A stretch of DNA of 64,000 bases from Deltaproteobacteria bacterium (GTDB taxonomy: Bacteria; Myxococcota_A; UBA9160; JAJDAL01): positions 1-64,000 of the forward strand of contig JAJDAL010000033.1 of assembly GCA_029261875.1 (NCBI GenBank). Direction: 5' to 3'. The notes below the pieces were generated by a model that worked only from the letters and a program-made list of their open reading frames with translations, searched no databases and had not been told where the DNA came from. The position numbers and the translations under genes were made by a program. Of the stretch, positions 1 to 8,140 are shown piece by piece; the first letter of the stretch is position 1; every line of letters starts with the position of its first letter.

Positions 1-1
1 G

Positions 2-802
2 GATCTCTACCACTTCGGATTCTCTACCTGTTCTCAGAAGGTACGGCTCGTTCTCGCGGAAAAGGCGCTCGACTTCGAGTCCCACGAAGTCAATCTGATG
101 ATTGGAGAACAACACCAGCCGGCATACGTCGAGCTCAACCCCAATCACGTCGTACCAACCCTCGTCCACGATGGCCAGGTCTACATCGAGTCCAACCTGA
201 TCATCCGCTACCTCGACGATGCGTTCCCGGAGACCTCCTTCCAACCCGATAGCGCCCGTGACCGCTATGAGAGCAATCTCTGGTTGAAACGTACGGATGA
301 AGAACTCCATCCCGCTGCGCCGATCGTTACGTTTGCCGTAGGGCCGCGAAACCTCCTGCTCGAGCAACCCGAAGAGATGCGCGAAGCGAACATCAACGGC
401 ATTCCCGATCCGGACGCGCGAGAAACGCGTCGCAATGTCATCGAACACGGAGTTCACGCCTCCGAGTTCGGCGCCGCCCTTGGCGTTTTCATCTCTTACC
501 TGGAGGCGATGGAATCCGCGCTCGCAACGCGTCCGTGGCTGTGCGGCGAGGAGCCCGGCCCCGCCGACGCCGCGGCCCTTCCCTACGTGCTCCGTCTCGA
601 GCATCTCGCCATGGACCCGCTGATTTCGAAACCCAAGCAGCCGCGCGTCGCCGACTGGCTCTCGCGCTGGAAGGCGCGACCCAGCTACGCCACTGCGGTG
701 GACGCATGGACTCCCCCGCTTGCGGTCGAGATGTTGCGCAAGAACGGTGAAGCCCTTTGGCCTGAGATCGAACGCATCGCGGCTTCCTCCGCCGCCGGGT
801 AG
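2..802 (+). CDS. glutathione S-transferase family protein (5' end outside window)
   Basis: Cytosolic GST-like protein, expected to conjugate or reduce small electrophiles with glutathione. The reading frame is open from the first bases, and 266 residues are visible. The first ones, DLYHFGFSTCSQKVRL, are the opening strand and helix of the thioredoxin-fold domain, with the STCSQK segment where GSTs carry the catalytic Ser or Cys. The ELNPNHVVPTLV and ESNLIIRYLD segments that bind glutathione follow, then an all-helical C-terminal domain to about residue 260. Only a few N-terminal residues should be missing, because family members start just before this strand. An internal ATG at 98 would delete the active site and is not the start. 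The substrate is not predictable. An SDR gene follows 120 bp downstream on the same strand. Confidence 0.85.
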   Translation, partial: DLYHFGFSTCSQKVRLVLAEKALDFESHEVNLMIGEQHQPAYVELNPNHVVPTLVHDGQVYIESNLIIRYLDDAFPETSFQPDSARDRYESNLWLKRTDEELHPAAPIVTFAVGPRNLLLEQPEEMREANINGIPDPDARETRRNVIEHGVHASEFGAALGVFISYLEAMESALATRPWLCGEEPGPADAAALPYVLRLEHLAMDPLISKPKQPRVADWLSRWKARPSYATAVDAWTPPLAVEMLRKNGEALWPEIERIAASSAAG

Positions 803-922
803 ACGTCGTGCGGGCAAGCTTCGGCCGTCCGCCTTCGTCCATCGCATCACGGGATACGCCACATCGGGTGGGAAAGCGCGTAAACTGAGGCAGGCGATCC
901 CAACATCACCAGGGAGTAAACC

Positions 923-1639
923 ATGGAAACCGCAATCGTAATTGGCGTCGGCCCGGATCGGGGTTTGGGCGCTCAGCTCTGCATGCGCTTCGCCGCGGAA
1001 GGCATGCGGGTACTCGTCGCCGGGCGCTCGCGCGACAAGCTCGATGCCGTCGTCGACCGCATTTCCGAAGCGGGAGGTAGCGCGGTTGCCGTCGTCGCCG
1101 ATGCGACGCGCGAAGACGACATTCAGGCGTTGTTCGACGCTGCGGGCGATTCCCTCACCCTCGCGATCTACAATGCGGGGAACAACACACCCGGTCGCAT
1201 CATCGACATGAAGGCGGACTACTTCGAGTCGAGCTGGCGCGTGTGTTGTTTTGGTGGCTTCCTATTCGGCCGCGAAGCGGTTCGCCGCATGCAGCCACAG
1301 GGGCGCGGAACTCTGCTCTTTACCGGAGCCAGTGCTTCGCTACGCGGCCGCTCGAATTTTGGCGCCTTCAATTCCTCGAAGGCCGCTCTCCGAACCCTGG
1401 CCCAGGCCATGGCCAAAGAATATGGCCCCGAGGGCATTCACGTGGGGCACGTGGTCGTCGACGGAGCCATCGGTGGTGAGAAGATCATGACCCTGCTCCC
1501 GCAATACGCGGAACGACTGGGCGAAGACGGCATGATCCATATCGAGGGGATCGTGGATGGTTTCGTGTTTCTCCACCGTCAACCCAAGCGCGCCTGGACC
1601 TTTGAAATCGACGTGAGGACCTCGAAGGAAAACTGGTAA
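923..1639 (+). CDS. SDR-family protein lacking the catalytic Tyr (SDR_c10-like)
   Basis: 238-residue Rossmann-fold protein of the short-chain dehydrogenase superfamily. The start is supported by AGGGAG six bases before the ATG. The glycine motif is the variant GVGPDRGLG near residue 8. The NAG of strand 4 (YNAGN) and the catalytic Ser (TGASAS) are present, but the Tyr of the YxxxK motif is Phe (FNSSK, about residue 150) with the Lys kept. From memory this matches the classical SDR subgroup c10, defined by an incomplete Gly motif and Phe in place of Tyr. Ordinary carbonyl/alcohol redox chemistry is therefore doubtful; it may bind nucleotide or act in another way. It follows the GST gene, and the minus-strand gene beyond it is convergent. 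Confidence 0.8.
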   Translation: METAIVIGVGPDRGLGAQLCMRFAAEGMRVLVAGRSRDKLDAVVDRISEAGGSAVAVVADATREDDIQALFDAAGDSLTLAIYNAGNNTPGRIIDMKADYFESSWRVCCFGGFLFGREAVRRMQPQGRGTLLFTGASASLRGRSNFGAFNSSKAALRTLAQAMAKEYGPEGIHVGHVVVDGAIGGEKIMTLLPQYAERLGEDGMIHIEGIVDGFVFLHRQPKRAWTFEIDVRTSKENW

Positions 1640-1672
1640 GCATCTCGTTCCCGGGCCGCCGCGCGCAAGCAG

Positions 1673-2638
1673 TCAGGCGAGGGCCGCACGTTCCTCCTCA
1701 TAGTTGGGGTACGACGCTTTCAAAACGGCGCTGTTCAGAAGCATGCTCGCGACCTGGCGTTCGCTCTTGGCTTCGCGGATCGTCGTTCGCACCCAGTTGG
1801 TTTCCACTCGACGACTCTCACTCAGGGCCACCACCTCGCGCTCGAGCAGGTATTCCTCGCCCACGAAAAGCGGCCCCTCGATCAAACGAATCTCCTGATT
1901 GACGAAGAGACCGACCGCACGCCGGATCGGAAACTTCGCCTGGCGGACCGTGTAATTGGCCAACACGCTGATCATCTCGAACGGGATGATGGGGCGCCCC
2001 CAAGGTGATTGGGCTGCGCCCTCCGCCCCGTAGTAGCGACAGGGTTCCGTAATGCGGGCCAACTTCTCTTCCAGGGAAAACGGATAGAGGGCGCCCATGT
2101 TTTGATCGAACTCCATTCGAACGCGCTCGATCTCGGCCCCCTTCATCCCCACCTTCATGTCTTGCAGGATCACCAACTGCTCTGCCGGACGTATTTTTTC
2201 CAGCAGCGCATCCAGTTCGGTTTCGGGATGGTCGGGCCCGAGGGACAGAGTCGCCGCGAGCACGGGCGTGCCGTCGCGTTTCTCGGCTCCCGCACGCGCG
2301 ACCCGCGCTCCCGCTTCGATCGGTTCCACCCACGCGCGAACCGCATCCCCCTCCACACAGGGATTTCGGAAATGAGACGAAATACAGCCGCGAACGTGCC
2401 ACTCCTCGCCGAACAAAGCATGACCGAGGGGAACCAGTTGACTGAAGTGGGTGGGACCTTCGATCGGCCCGGCTTGAAATCCCACCTTCGCCGCGACCGC
2501 GTCGTCGTGAATCGTGTTTCCCCCGCTCTGGTGCTCGAGCATCTGCGCCGGCTTGCGCCAGGGGCCATAGATCCGGGGTTCGGGTTCGCGAACGGAGGTC
2601 AACTCGGTTTCGAAAATGCCGGAGAGGTCGTGTGTCAT
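1673..2638 (-). CDS. MaoC/hot-dog dehydratase-like protein
   Basis: 321-residue soluble protein. The N-terminal half carries an IHDDAVAAKVGFQAGPIEG stretch (about residues 42-60) that resembles the hydratase motif of MaoC-like hot-dog proteins, with His and Asp ahead of a Gly-rich turn. The C-terminal half looks like a second, degenerate hot-dog unit, so a double hot-dog is likely. MaoC proteins hydrate enoyl-CoA or related thioesters; the substrate here is unknown. No strong ribosome binding site precedes the ATG. It is convergent with the SDR gene and divergent from the glycosidase, with 61 bp between their starts. The superfamily is fairly safe, the reaction is inference. Confidence 0.6.
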   Translation of the reverse strand: MTHDLSGIFETELTSVREPEPRIYGPWRKPAQMLEHQSGGNTIHDDAVAAKVGFQAGPIEGPTHFSQLVPLGHALFGEEWHVRGCISSHFRNPCVEGDAVRAWVEPIEAGARVARAGAEKRDGTPVLAATLSLGPDHPETELDALLEKIRPAEQLVILQDMKVGMKGAEIERVRMEFDQNMGALYPFSLEEKLARITEPCRYYGAEGAAQSPWGRPIIPFEMISVLANYTVRQAKFPIRRAVGLFVNQEIRLIEGPLFVGEEYLLEREVVALSESRRVETNWVRTTIREAKSERQVASMLLNSAVLKASYPNYEEERAALA

Positions 2639-2699
2639 AGTCGCACGAAGCTACCACGGATCGCGGATCGAGCGCGGGTAGGTTGCTAGGGTTTCCTCC

Positions 2700-3839
2700 A
2701 TGCCGCACCCGCTCGTGTCGCTCTCGGGTCATCTGGCGGACCTCGCCAAAGGCGCGATACCGCGGCGATTCGCTCCGCCCGTGGCGTCGCTCGCGCGCTG
2801 GACACCCGAGCGTGCGCGGAAGTGGGGGGAGGAAGCCGGATGGCTCGTGGGCTGCAACTTCGTGCCCTCGACGGCGAGCAACCCCCTCGAAATGTGGCAG
2901 CAGACGACGTTCGACCCGGAGACCATCGATCGAGAGCTCGGTTGGGCGGCGGAACTGGGAATGAACTCGATTCGGATCTTCCTGCACGACCTCCTGTGGA
3001 GCGCCGATGGACCCGCTTTCCTGGATCGCATCGAGCAGGTCCTCGAGATTGCCGCTGGCCACGGGATTTCCGCCATGCCCGTACTGTTCGATGGCGTTTG
3101 GCACCCGGAGCCGCGTCTCGGGCCCCAACCCGAACCCAAACCCGGTGTCCACAACTCCACGTGGGTTCAAAGTCCCGGAGTGGCGGTGTTGTCCGACCCC
3201 CGGCGCTGGTCCAGCTTGCGCCCCTATGTCGATGCCGTACTCACGCGCTTCGGAAACGATCCGCGGGTCGCGGTGTGGGACCTGTTCAACGAACCCGACA
3301 ATCGCAACGCCATCTCCTGGCCCCGCAAGGAGATGCGCCGCAAGACGCCGGCCGCGACCGGACTACTCGACGCGGTATTCGACTGGTGCCAAACCGTCGA
3401 TCCCACCCAGCCCCTGACCGCCGGCGTCTACATGGGGGTCAGCGGGTCCGTGGAACGCGCCAGCTCGATCAACCGCACCCTCTTGGCCCGCTCGGACATT
3501 CTGACGTTTCACTGCTACGGGAACGCGGCGCGCCTCATGGCGACCATCGACCACCTGGGTCGCTACGAGCGCCCCCTGCTTTGCACCGAATGGCTCGCAA
3601 GGAGTGCGAATTCGACGGTCGATCTCATTGCCCTGTTTTCCGAACGAAACGTCGGCGCCTATTGCTGGGGGTTGGTCGACGGTCGTAGCCAGACCAAGTA
3701 CCCGTGGAGCACCTGGATTCGACCGGGTAAACCCGACGACCCGTGGTTCCACGATCTACTTCATGCGGACGGAACGCCCTACTCACTGGATGAGGCCGCG
3801 CTTTTTCGACGCGTAACGAAGACCGACCGACGCACCTGA
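2700..3839 (+). CDS. GH5-like glycoside hydrolase
   Basis: 379-residue TIM-barrel glycosidase resembling the cellulase/mannanase clan (GH-A). The acid/base Glu is in DLFNEPDN (about residue 199) and the nucleophile candidate Glu is in LLCTEWLAR (about residue 298). GMNSIRIFLHDLLW and WDLFNEP correspond to beta strands 2 and 4. No signal peptide is visible, so it is probably cytoplasmic unless exported by another route. It starts 61 bp from the divergent hot-dog gene. The polysaccharide or glycoside substrate cannot be told from sequence alone. The ATG at 2700 is the first in frame, with no clear ribosome binding site. Confidence 0.75.
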   Translation: MPHPLVSLSGHLADLAKGAIPRRFAPPVASLARWTPERARKWGEEAGWLVGCNFVPSTASNPLEMWQQTTFDPETIDRELGWAAELGMNSIRIFLHDLLWSADGPAFLDRIEQVLEIAAGHGISAMPVLFDGVWHPEPRLGPQPEPKPGVHNSTWVQSPGVAVLSDPRRWSSLRPYVDAVLTRFGNDPRVAVWDLFNEPDNRNAISWPRKEMRRKTPAATGLLDAVFDWCQTVDPTQPLTAGVYMGVSGSVERASSINRTLLARSDILTFHCYGNAARLMATIDHLGRYERPLLCTEWLARSANSTVDLIALFSERNVGAYCWGLVDGRSQTKYPWSTWIRPGKPDDPWFHDLLHADGTPYSLDEAALFRRVTKTDRRT

Positions 3840-3874
3840 ATCCCGCGTCGAATCGAAAGACCCAACGCCTACGC

Positions 3875-5044
3875 TCAGCCATCCCCAATCAGTTTGCGCA
3901 GCTCGGCCAAGCGCTGGGCGTCGCCCGCGGGCAACTCTTCCCGGCTGGATCCCTCGTAGATCATCAGCATCTCGCGCTCGAGCAGCGCGTAGGCGGAGCG
4001 CGCGAAATGGGCGTCGGGGGCCAGGCGAATGGACGTCTCCAGCAGGAAGGGAGCGGGCGTCACCCAGTAGTTGCGTCCGATGCGGGCTTCCGTGATGCCG
4101 AGCAGATAGTAGGCTTCGGCGAGCTCGGGATCGCGGGCCGCGTGGGTATCGATGTAGCGCTCCAGGATGCTCGAAGCGACCACGAAATGGACCAGGGGCC
4201 CGCGGTCCTGGGGTACTTCGATCATGCGACGCCCCTCGTCGATGAGCGTCCGGGCATCTTCCAGGCGCGCGGGCTGCGCGGCGACTTTCCGCAGCTTCGG
4301 AAGCGCCGTCAGCCATTCGGCCACATCCAGGCGCAGTTGGGTCCAGACATCGGGGCGTGCCGAAAAGGCCTCGAGTACCGGGACGGGCCGCTCGAAGTCG
4401 TTCTTCACGCGCAGCGAAAGTACCAGGTAGTCGGTCAGCGGCCCGACCAGGAGTGCAGCCGGCTCCGACGAGGCCAGCAGCGATTCGAACGCCTCCAATG
4501 CCTCGTCGAAACGCCGCGTGGCCATGAGCAGCGCTGCCCGATCCACCGCCGGCATCGAACGCAGCTTCTCGTCGGCCACGAAGCCGCGCGTGAACTCGGA
4601 GTCTTTCAGGCTGGGCAGTCGCGTGTGGCAGGAGATGCAGTTCTCGGTGATCTGGCTCAGCAGGAAGGCCGCGCGGTCGAAGCGCCCATCCGCGTAGGCG
4701 CGCTTCAGCTCGCGTGCATCGCGCGACACCGAGCGCATCAGGAAGTGGGCCTGGGCCTCTTTCTGATCCATGTGCTGCGCCAGCGCCCCGGTGTTCATCG
4801 CCAGCGCGGCCAACGCGGCGCCAATCTCTTCCCGCTGGCTCGGATCCTGAAAGCGGTCCAGGTCCACACTGGCGGGCAGAGCCACCTGCAGTGCCGAAAA
4901 GATTTCGCGCATGGTCTCGAGGGACTCCGGATCGCGGGCTTCCTCGGGCGACGGAGTCGAATCGCCACAGCCCAGGCACACCAGCCCGGTTCCCAAAGCG
5001 ATGGCTCCCAGCCACCCTACCGCGAACTCGTTTCGTGATCTCAT
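3875..5044 (-). CDS. lipoprotein with one CxxCH haem c motif
   Basis: 389-residue exported lipoprotein. The start at 5044 (MRSRNEF) is chosen because it begins a signal peptide with lipobox LVCLGC around residues 19-24; the frame runs further upstream but with implausible sequence. A single haem-binding motif CISCH lies near residue 140 (QITENCISCHTRLP), indicating a monohaem c-type domain in the periplasm. The rest is helical, with TPR-like pairs such as EAYYLLGITEARIG near residue 320. A role in electron transfer or haem-based sensing is inference. It lies 46 bp downstream of the amidohydrolase on the same strand but has its own -10-like TATACT. Confidence 0.7.
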   Translation of the reverse strand: MRSRNEFAVGWLGAIALGTGLVCLGCGDSTPSPEEARDPESLETMREIFSALQVALPASVDLDRFQDPSQREEIGAALAALAMNTGALAQHMDQKEAQAHFLMRSVSRDARELKRAYADGRFDRAAFLLSQITENCISCHTRLPSLKDSEFTRGFVADEKLRSMPAVDRAALLMATRRFDEALEAFESLLASSEPAALLVGPLTDYLVLSLRVKNDFERPVPVLEAFSARPDVWTQLRLDVAEWLTALPKLRKVAAQPARLEDARTLIDEGRRMIEVPQDRGPLVHFVVASSILERYIDTHAARDPELAEAYYLLGITEARIGRNYWVTPAPFLLETSIRLAPDAHFARSAYALLEREMLMIYEGSSREELPAGDAQRLAELRKLIGDG

Positions 5045-5054
5045 GCGGAGGCGG

Positions 5055-5081
5055 AGTATACAGGGGAAGGGTTCGGAACCC
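5055..5081 (-). promoter_or_regulatory. candidate promoter with 13-bp palindrome before the haem lipoprotein
   Basis: On the minus strand a TATACT -10-like hexamer (5060-5055) lies 10 nt before the lipoprotein ATG. Just upstream is the perfect palindrome GGGTTCCGAACCC (5069-5081), where a repressor or activator could bind. No convincing -35 is seen. It is in the 46-bp gap between amidohydrolase and lipoprotein. Confidence 0.35.
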
Positions 5082-5090
5082 ATCGCCGAG

Positions 5091-6260
5091 TCAGGAAATC
5101 CCAAAGGCCCGCAGGACGTTTGCGCCGAGGAACCCTTCGCGCGCGGATTCCGGAAGTTCGAGGGCCAGGCGTTCCACCTCTGGAACGTATTCCGGCGGAT
5201 GGTCGGGGTGGGGAAAATCCGAAGCCCAGAAAAACCGGTCCTCCCCCACGATGGGCATGATGGCGGCCAGGGAGGTTTCATCCGGATCGCCGGCGATCCA
5301 ACATTGCCGCCGGAAATAGAAGCTCGGTTTCTCGGACAGGACCTGGCGCGCGGGAATGCCCTGGGGCGATGTGTAGACGGCGTCCATGCGGTCGAGCCAA
5401 TACCCCACCCAACCTGCACCCGATTCGAGGACCGCAATCCGCAGCGTTGGAAACTTCTCGAACACGCCGTACTGAAACAGCGACGTGAAGGCGTGACGGA
5501 CGGCGTCGGCGGCGGTGACATTCAGAAAGAACGAATACTTCCCGCTCGTGTACTCCCCATAGCGTCCCGGCGCCGTCCACTTCGGTTCGAGGGACGGATG
5601 GATCCCGATGGGAACCCCGCATTCCTGCGCGGCCGCGAACACGCGATCGTGGGCAGGGTCGCCGAGCGGCTTGCGACTCCACTGAAACGGCGGAACGAAA
5701 ACCCCCACGGCGCCCGCCGCCACGGCGCGCCGAAGCTCGCGCTCGGCCGCCTCCGGATCGTCGAGCGAGAGTTGCGCCATGGGGATCAACCGCCCGTTCG
5801 AATCCGAGCAGAAGTCGACGATGAAGCGATTGTAGGCGCGAAGGTAGGCCTGGGTGAGTTCTGTGTCATCGCATTCGGCAACCCAGAAGATGCTCAGGGT
5901 CGGATACAAGAATGCGCGATCGATGTTCTCCATCTCGAGACGCTGGATCCGCTCTTTCGCATCCATCGCGCCGAGCGGAGCCGCATCGACGTACTGGATA
6001 CCCGTCTTGGGTTCGCGGTCATAGACGTAACCGGCGACGCGATCCATCGCACCGAGTCCCGCCGGCATTCCGCGCCGAACGAGCTTCGACATGCGGCCGT
6101 CGATCTCGAGGTACTCGAGACCCTGGTCGTCTTTGCGGATGCCGGGCGCGCGATCGCGAAAGCGCGGTTCGAGATAGCGCTCCCACAAGTCCGGAGGCTC
6201 GAGGATGTGACCATCCCCGTCGACGGCACCGGGAAACGAGAGGCGGGGCAGCGGCTTCAT
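5091..6260 (-). CDS. amidohydrolase family 2 metal-dependent hydrolase
   Basis: 389-residue protein of the amidohydrolase_2 group (PF04909 type), which hydrolyses or decarboxylates small aromatic or carboxylic substrates with one metal ion. The first metal-binding motif DGDGHILEP is at about residue 14, a second His is in IGIHPS near residue 240, and the C-terminal Asp is in WASDFPHPDH near residue 340, all in family positions. No signal peptide. ATG with AGG about five bases upstream. The haem lipoprotein gene follows on the same strand; whether they share a transcript is uncertain because that gene has its own -10-like box. Substrate unknown. Confidence 0.85.
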   Translation of the reverse strand: MKPLPRLSFPGAVDGDGHILEPPDLWERYLEPRFRDRAPGIRKDDQGLEYLEIDGRMSKLVRRGMPAGLGAMDRVAGYVYDREPKTGIQYVDAAPLGAMDAKERIQRLEMENIDRAFLYPTLSIFWVAECDDTELTQAYLRAYNRFIVDFCSDSNGRLIPMAQLSLDDPEAAERELRRAVAAGAVGVFVPPFQWSRKPLGDPAHDRVFAAAQECGVPIGIHPSLEPKWTAPGRYGEYTSGKYSFFLNVTAADAVRHAFTSLFQYGVFEKFPTLRIAVLESGAGWVGYWLDRMDAVYTSPQGIPARQVLSEKPSFYFRRQCWIAGDPDETSLAAIMPIVGEDRFFWASDFPHPDHPPEYVPEVERLALELPESAREGFLGANVLRAFGIS

Positions 6261-6319
6261 GGCCTCGGAGTTTCGCCGAGACCCCGTGCCAACGCACCCC
6301 CTCCCCTCACCCCAGTGGC

Positions 6320-6793
6320 CTACAACGCCTTGAGAATGGCTTCCGCGCTGCTGACTTCGAACGCCATGGGCTTCTCGATCGCCAGATGCGTGACGACACC
6401 ATCGTCGATGATGGCCGCGTAGCGTTGGGATCGAATGCCGAAACCGATCTCGGCGCCGCTGAAGTCGAGCCCCAACGCCTTGGCGAGGTCGCCATTTCCG
6501 TCGGCGATCAGGGTGACCTTGTCACCGACACCGCGATCCTTGCCCCAGGCATCCATCACGAACGCATCGTTCACCGAAGTGCAGATGATCTCGTCGACAC
6601 CCTTGCTGCGAATCGCGTCGGCTTTTTCGACGAAGCCCGGCAGGTGCTTGGCCGAGCAAGTGGGCGTGAAGGCGCCAGGCACGGCGAAGATCACGACCTT
6701 CTTGCCGGTGAACAACTCGGACGTCGTAACGTCCTTCATATCGGTCCTCTTGACGCGTACTTCCGGGACTTTGTCCCCGACACCGATCGTCAT
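6320..6793 (-). CDS. Prx5-type peroxiredoxin
   Basis: 157-residue thiol peroxidase reducing hydrogen peroxide and alkyl hydroperoxides. The Prx5 signature PGAFTPTCSAKHLPGF is present with the peroxidatic Cys near residue 46. A second Cys occurs near residue 72 (EIICTS), and no obvious C-terminal resolving Cys is seen, so the reductant may be external (glutaredoxin or GSH). The length is normal for single-domain Prx5. The start is supported by GGAGGG eight bases before the ATG. It lies 59 bp downstream of the amidohydrolase start in a run of minus-strand genes. Confidence 0.92.
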   Translation of the reverse strand: MTIGVGDKVPEVRVKRTDMKDVTTSELFTGKKVVIFAVPGAFTPTCSAKHLPGFVEKADAIRSKGVDEIICTSVNDAFVMDAWGKDRGVGDKVTLIADGNGDLAKALGLDFSGAEIGFGIRSQRYAAIIDDGVVTHLAIEKPMAFEVSSAEAILKAL

Positions 6794-6937
6794 TGGTCAG
6801 CCCTCCATTCCTTGGGTTTGCGTAGGGTTTCTTCGTTCGATCGAACAGCATATCGGATCCGGAGATTTCGGCGGCACGAAAATCCACGCGAGGCCCCAGC
6901 AGCCCCTCTTTCGTGGCAACTTCCCAACGAGTCCTGC

Positions 6938-7918
6938 CTATTCGGGGCAGGCCGGGCCGACGCAGCCGAGCGGGCAGGCCGGGCAGCCGGGCCCGGGCGC
7001 TTGGTTGAATAGCTGGAAGGTCAGCGTCAGATCACCCCCGCCGATGAATTGGCCGGCGTTGTCGAGGTCGAAGGGGGCGCAGGGCTGGTCGCCACTCGCA
7101 CCGCAATTCGCTCCGTCGCGATTCTTGTTGAAGGAGGCGATGTGCGCAGCGACGTCGATTCCGCCTACGACCTGCCCCCCGGTCCCGAATTTCGCGTCGC
7201 ACGGATTCCCGAATCCATCCGCGTCGTCGTCGAGCTGTCCGCCGGTGGTCGTTTGGAACGATTGACGCTCGGGCGCTCCCATTTCACCGAGGCGCGGGTT
7301 GAATACGTCGATGCAATTGTCTTCGTCGTCGGGCACGCCGTCGTCGTCCGAGTCGAGCACCTTGCCACCCACGATGAAATCATTGGCGGCGGCGAAAGAA
7401 ACCACCAACGTGCTATCCGCGATCAGCGTGAAGAAGTCGAAGGGGGCGTCGGACAGGAATCCCACGAATGTCGTCGTTCCAACCGGTGAAACGGTCATCG
7501 GGTCCGTCTGATCCGTGTCGACGGTCAGATCCGACGTGATCACGTTGCCGGAAATGTCCGCGGAGAGAACGAAAGCCCCGACCGCGGTCACGTTGTCCCC
7601 AGAAAAATCGAACCGAATGTGATCGCGTGCACTGTTGGTGGACATGATCACGTCTGTGGGGCTTCCGCCCGGAATGAGGAACGGAAAGAGTCCACTCTCA
7701 CCCGGATCCGAAGTATCGACCACGTAGTTGAAACCCGCACTCGCATAGGGAATCGGATCCGGCGTACCTCCCGTCTCCGTCGAGTCGAAGCTTTCCAGAT
7801 AGACGTTCGGTCCAACCGCGGCGAGAAAAGCCGCTTGATCCGTAAAGGTCGTCACCGTGCCGGCGGCGGGCAGCGCTCCCAGCAGCCCGACCACGGTCAC
7901 GAAAAGCGAATTCTTCAC
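6938..7918 (-). CDS. exported thrombospondin type 3 repeat protein with Cys-rich C-terminal tail
   Basis: 326-residue exported protein. The GTG start at 7918 is set by AGGAG seven bases upstream and gives a signal peptide (NSLFVTVVGLLGALPAAG). A beta-rich domain of about 190 residues follows, then Ca-binding thrombospondin type 3 repeats (DSDDDGVPDDEDNC and DDDADGFGNPCDA, about residues 205-255). Next is a dockerin-like segment with GGIDVAAHI and GGGDLTLTF, and a terminal PGPGCPACPLGCVGPACPE. The final Cys pattern is C-x2-C-x3-C-x4-C. The same pattern recurs as an orphan near 61,340. The layout suggests a surface or matrix protein; the tail could be an anchoring or sorting element (inference). 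Confidence 0.75.
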   Translation of the reverse strand: MKNSLFVTVVGLLGALPAAGTVTTFTDQAAFLAAVGPNVYLESFDSTETGGTPDPIPYASAGFNYVVDTSDPGESGLFPFLIPGGSPTDVIMSTNSARDHIRFDFSGDNVTAVGAFVLSADISGNVITSDLTVDTDQTDPMTVSPVGTTTFVGFLSDAPFDFFTLIADSTLVVSFAAANDFIVGGKVLDSDDDGVPDDEDNCIDVFNPRLGEMGAPERQSFQTTTGGQLDDDADGFGNPCDAKFGTGGQVVGGIDVAAHIASFNKNRDGANCGASGDQPCAPFDLDNAGQFIGGGDLTLTFQLFNQAPGPGCPACPLGCVGPACPE

Positions 7919-8140
7919 AACGTCGTCTCCTGTCGCCACCCCTGCACTGCCCTGCGCCCCGCCCTCCCCTACTTCATACCACGACGATTCGGCGCCCCCA
8001 ACCGTGACCTCGAAGGCGACGCAAAGCGGCAACGGGAACGCGCAGCGGAATTGGCGTATTCCCCGGGGTTTGTGGCGAATACTTGCCGGTCGCACGAAAA
8101 CGCTGGACGACGGGTGCGTTGTTGCACCTGGCAGCCGCGC

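Noticed and set aside
2009..2689. Long plus-strand frame (226 codons) over the hot-dog gene
   Set aside because: Shadow frame: the minus strand encodes a recognisable MaoC-like protein across the whole stretch.
4911..6422. 503-codon plus-strand frame over the amidohydrolase and haem lipoprotein
   Set aside because: Opposite strand carries complete motifs of both families; the long frame comes from GC-rich codon bias.
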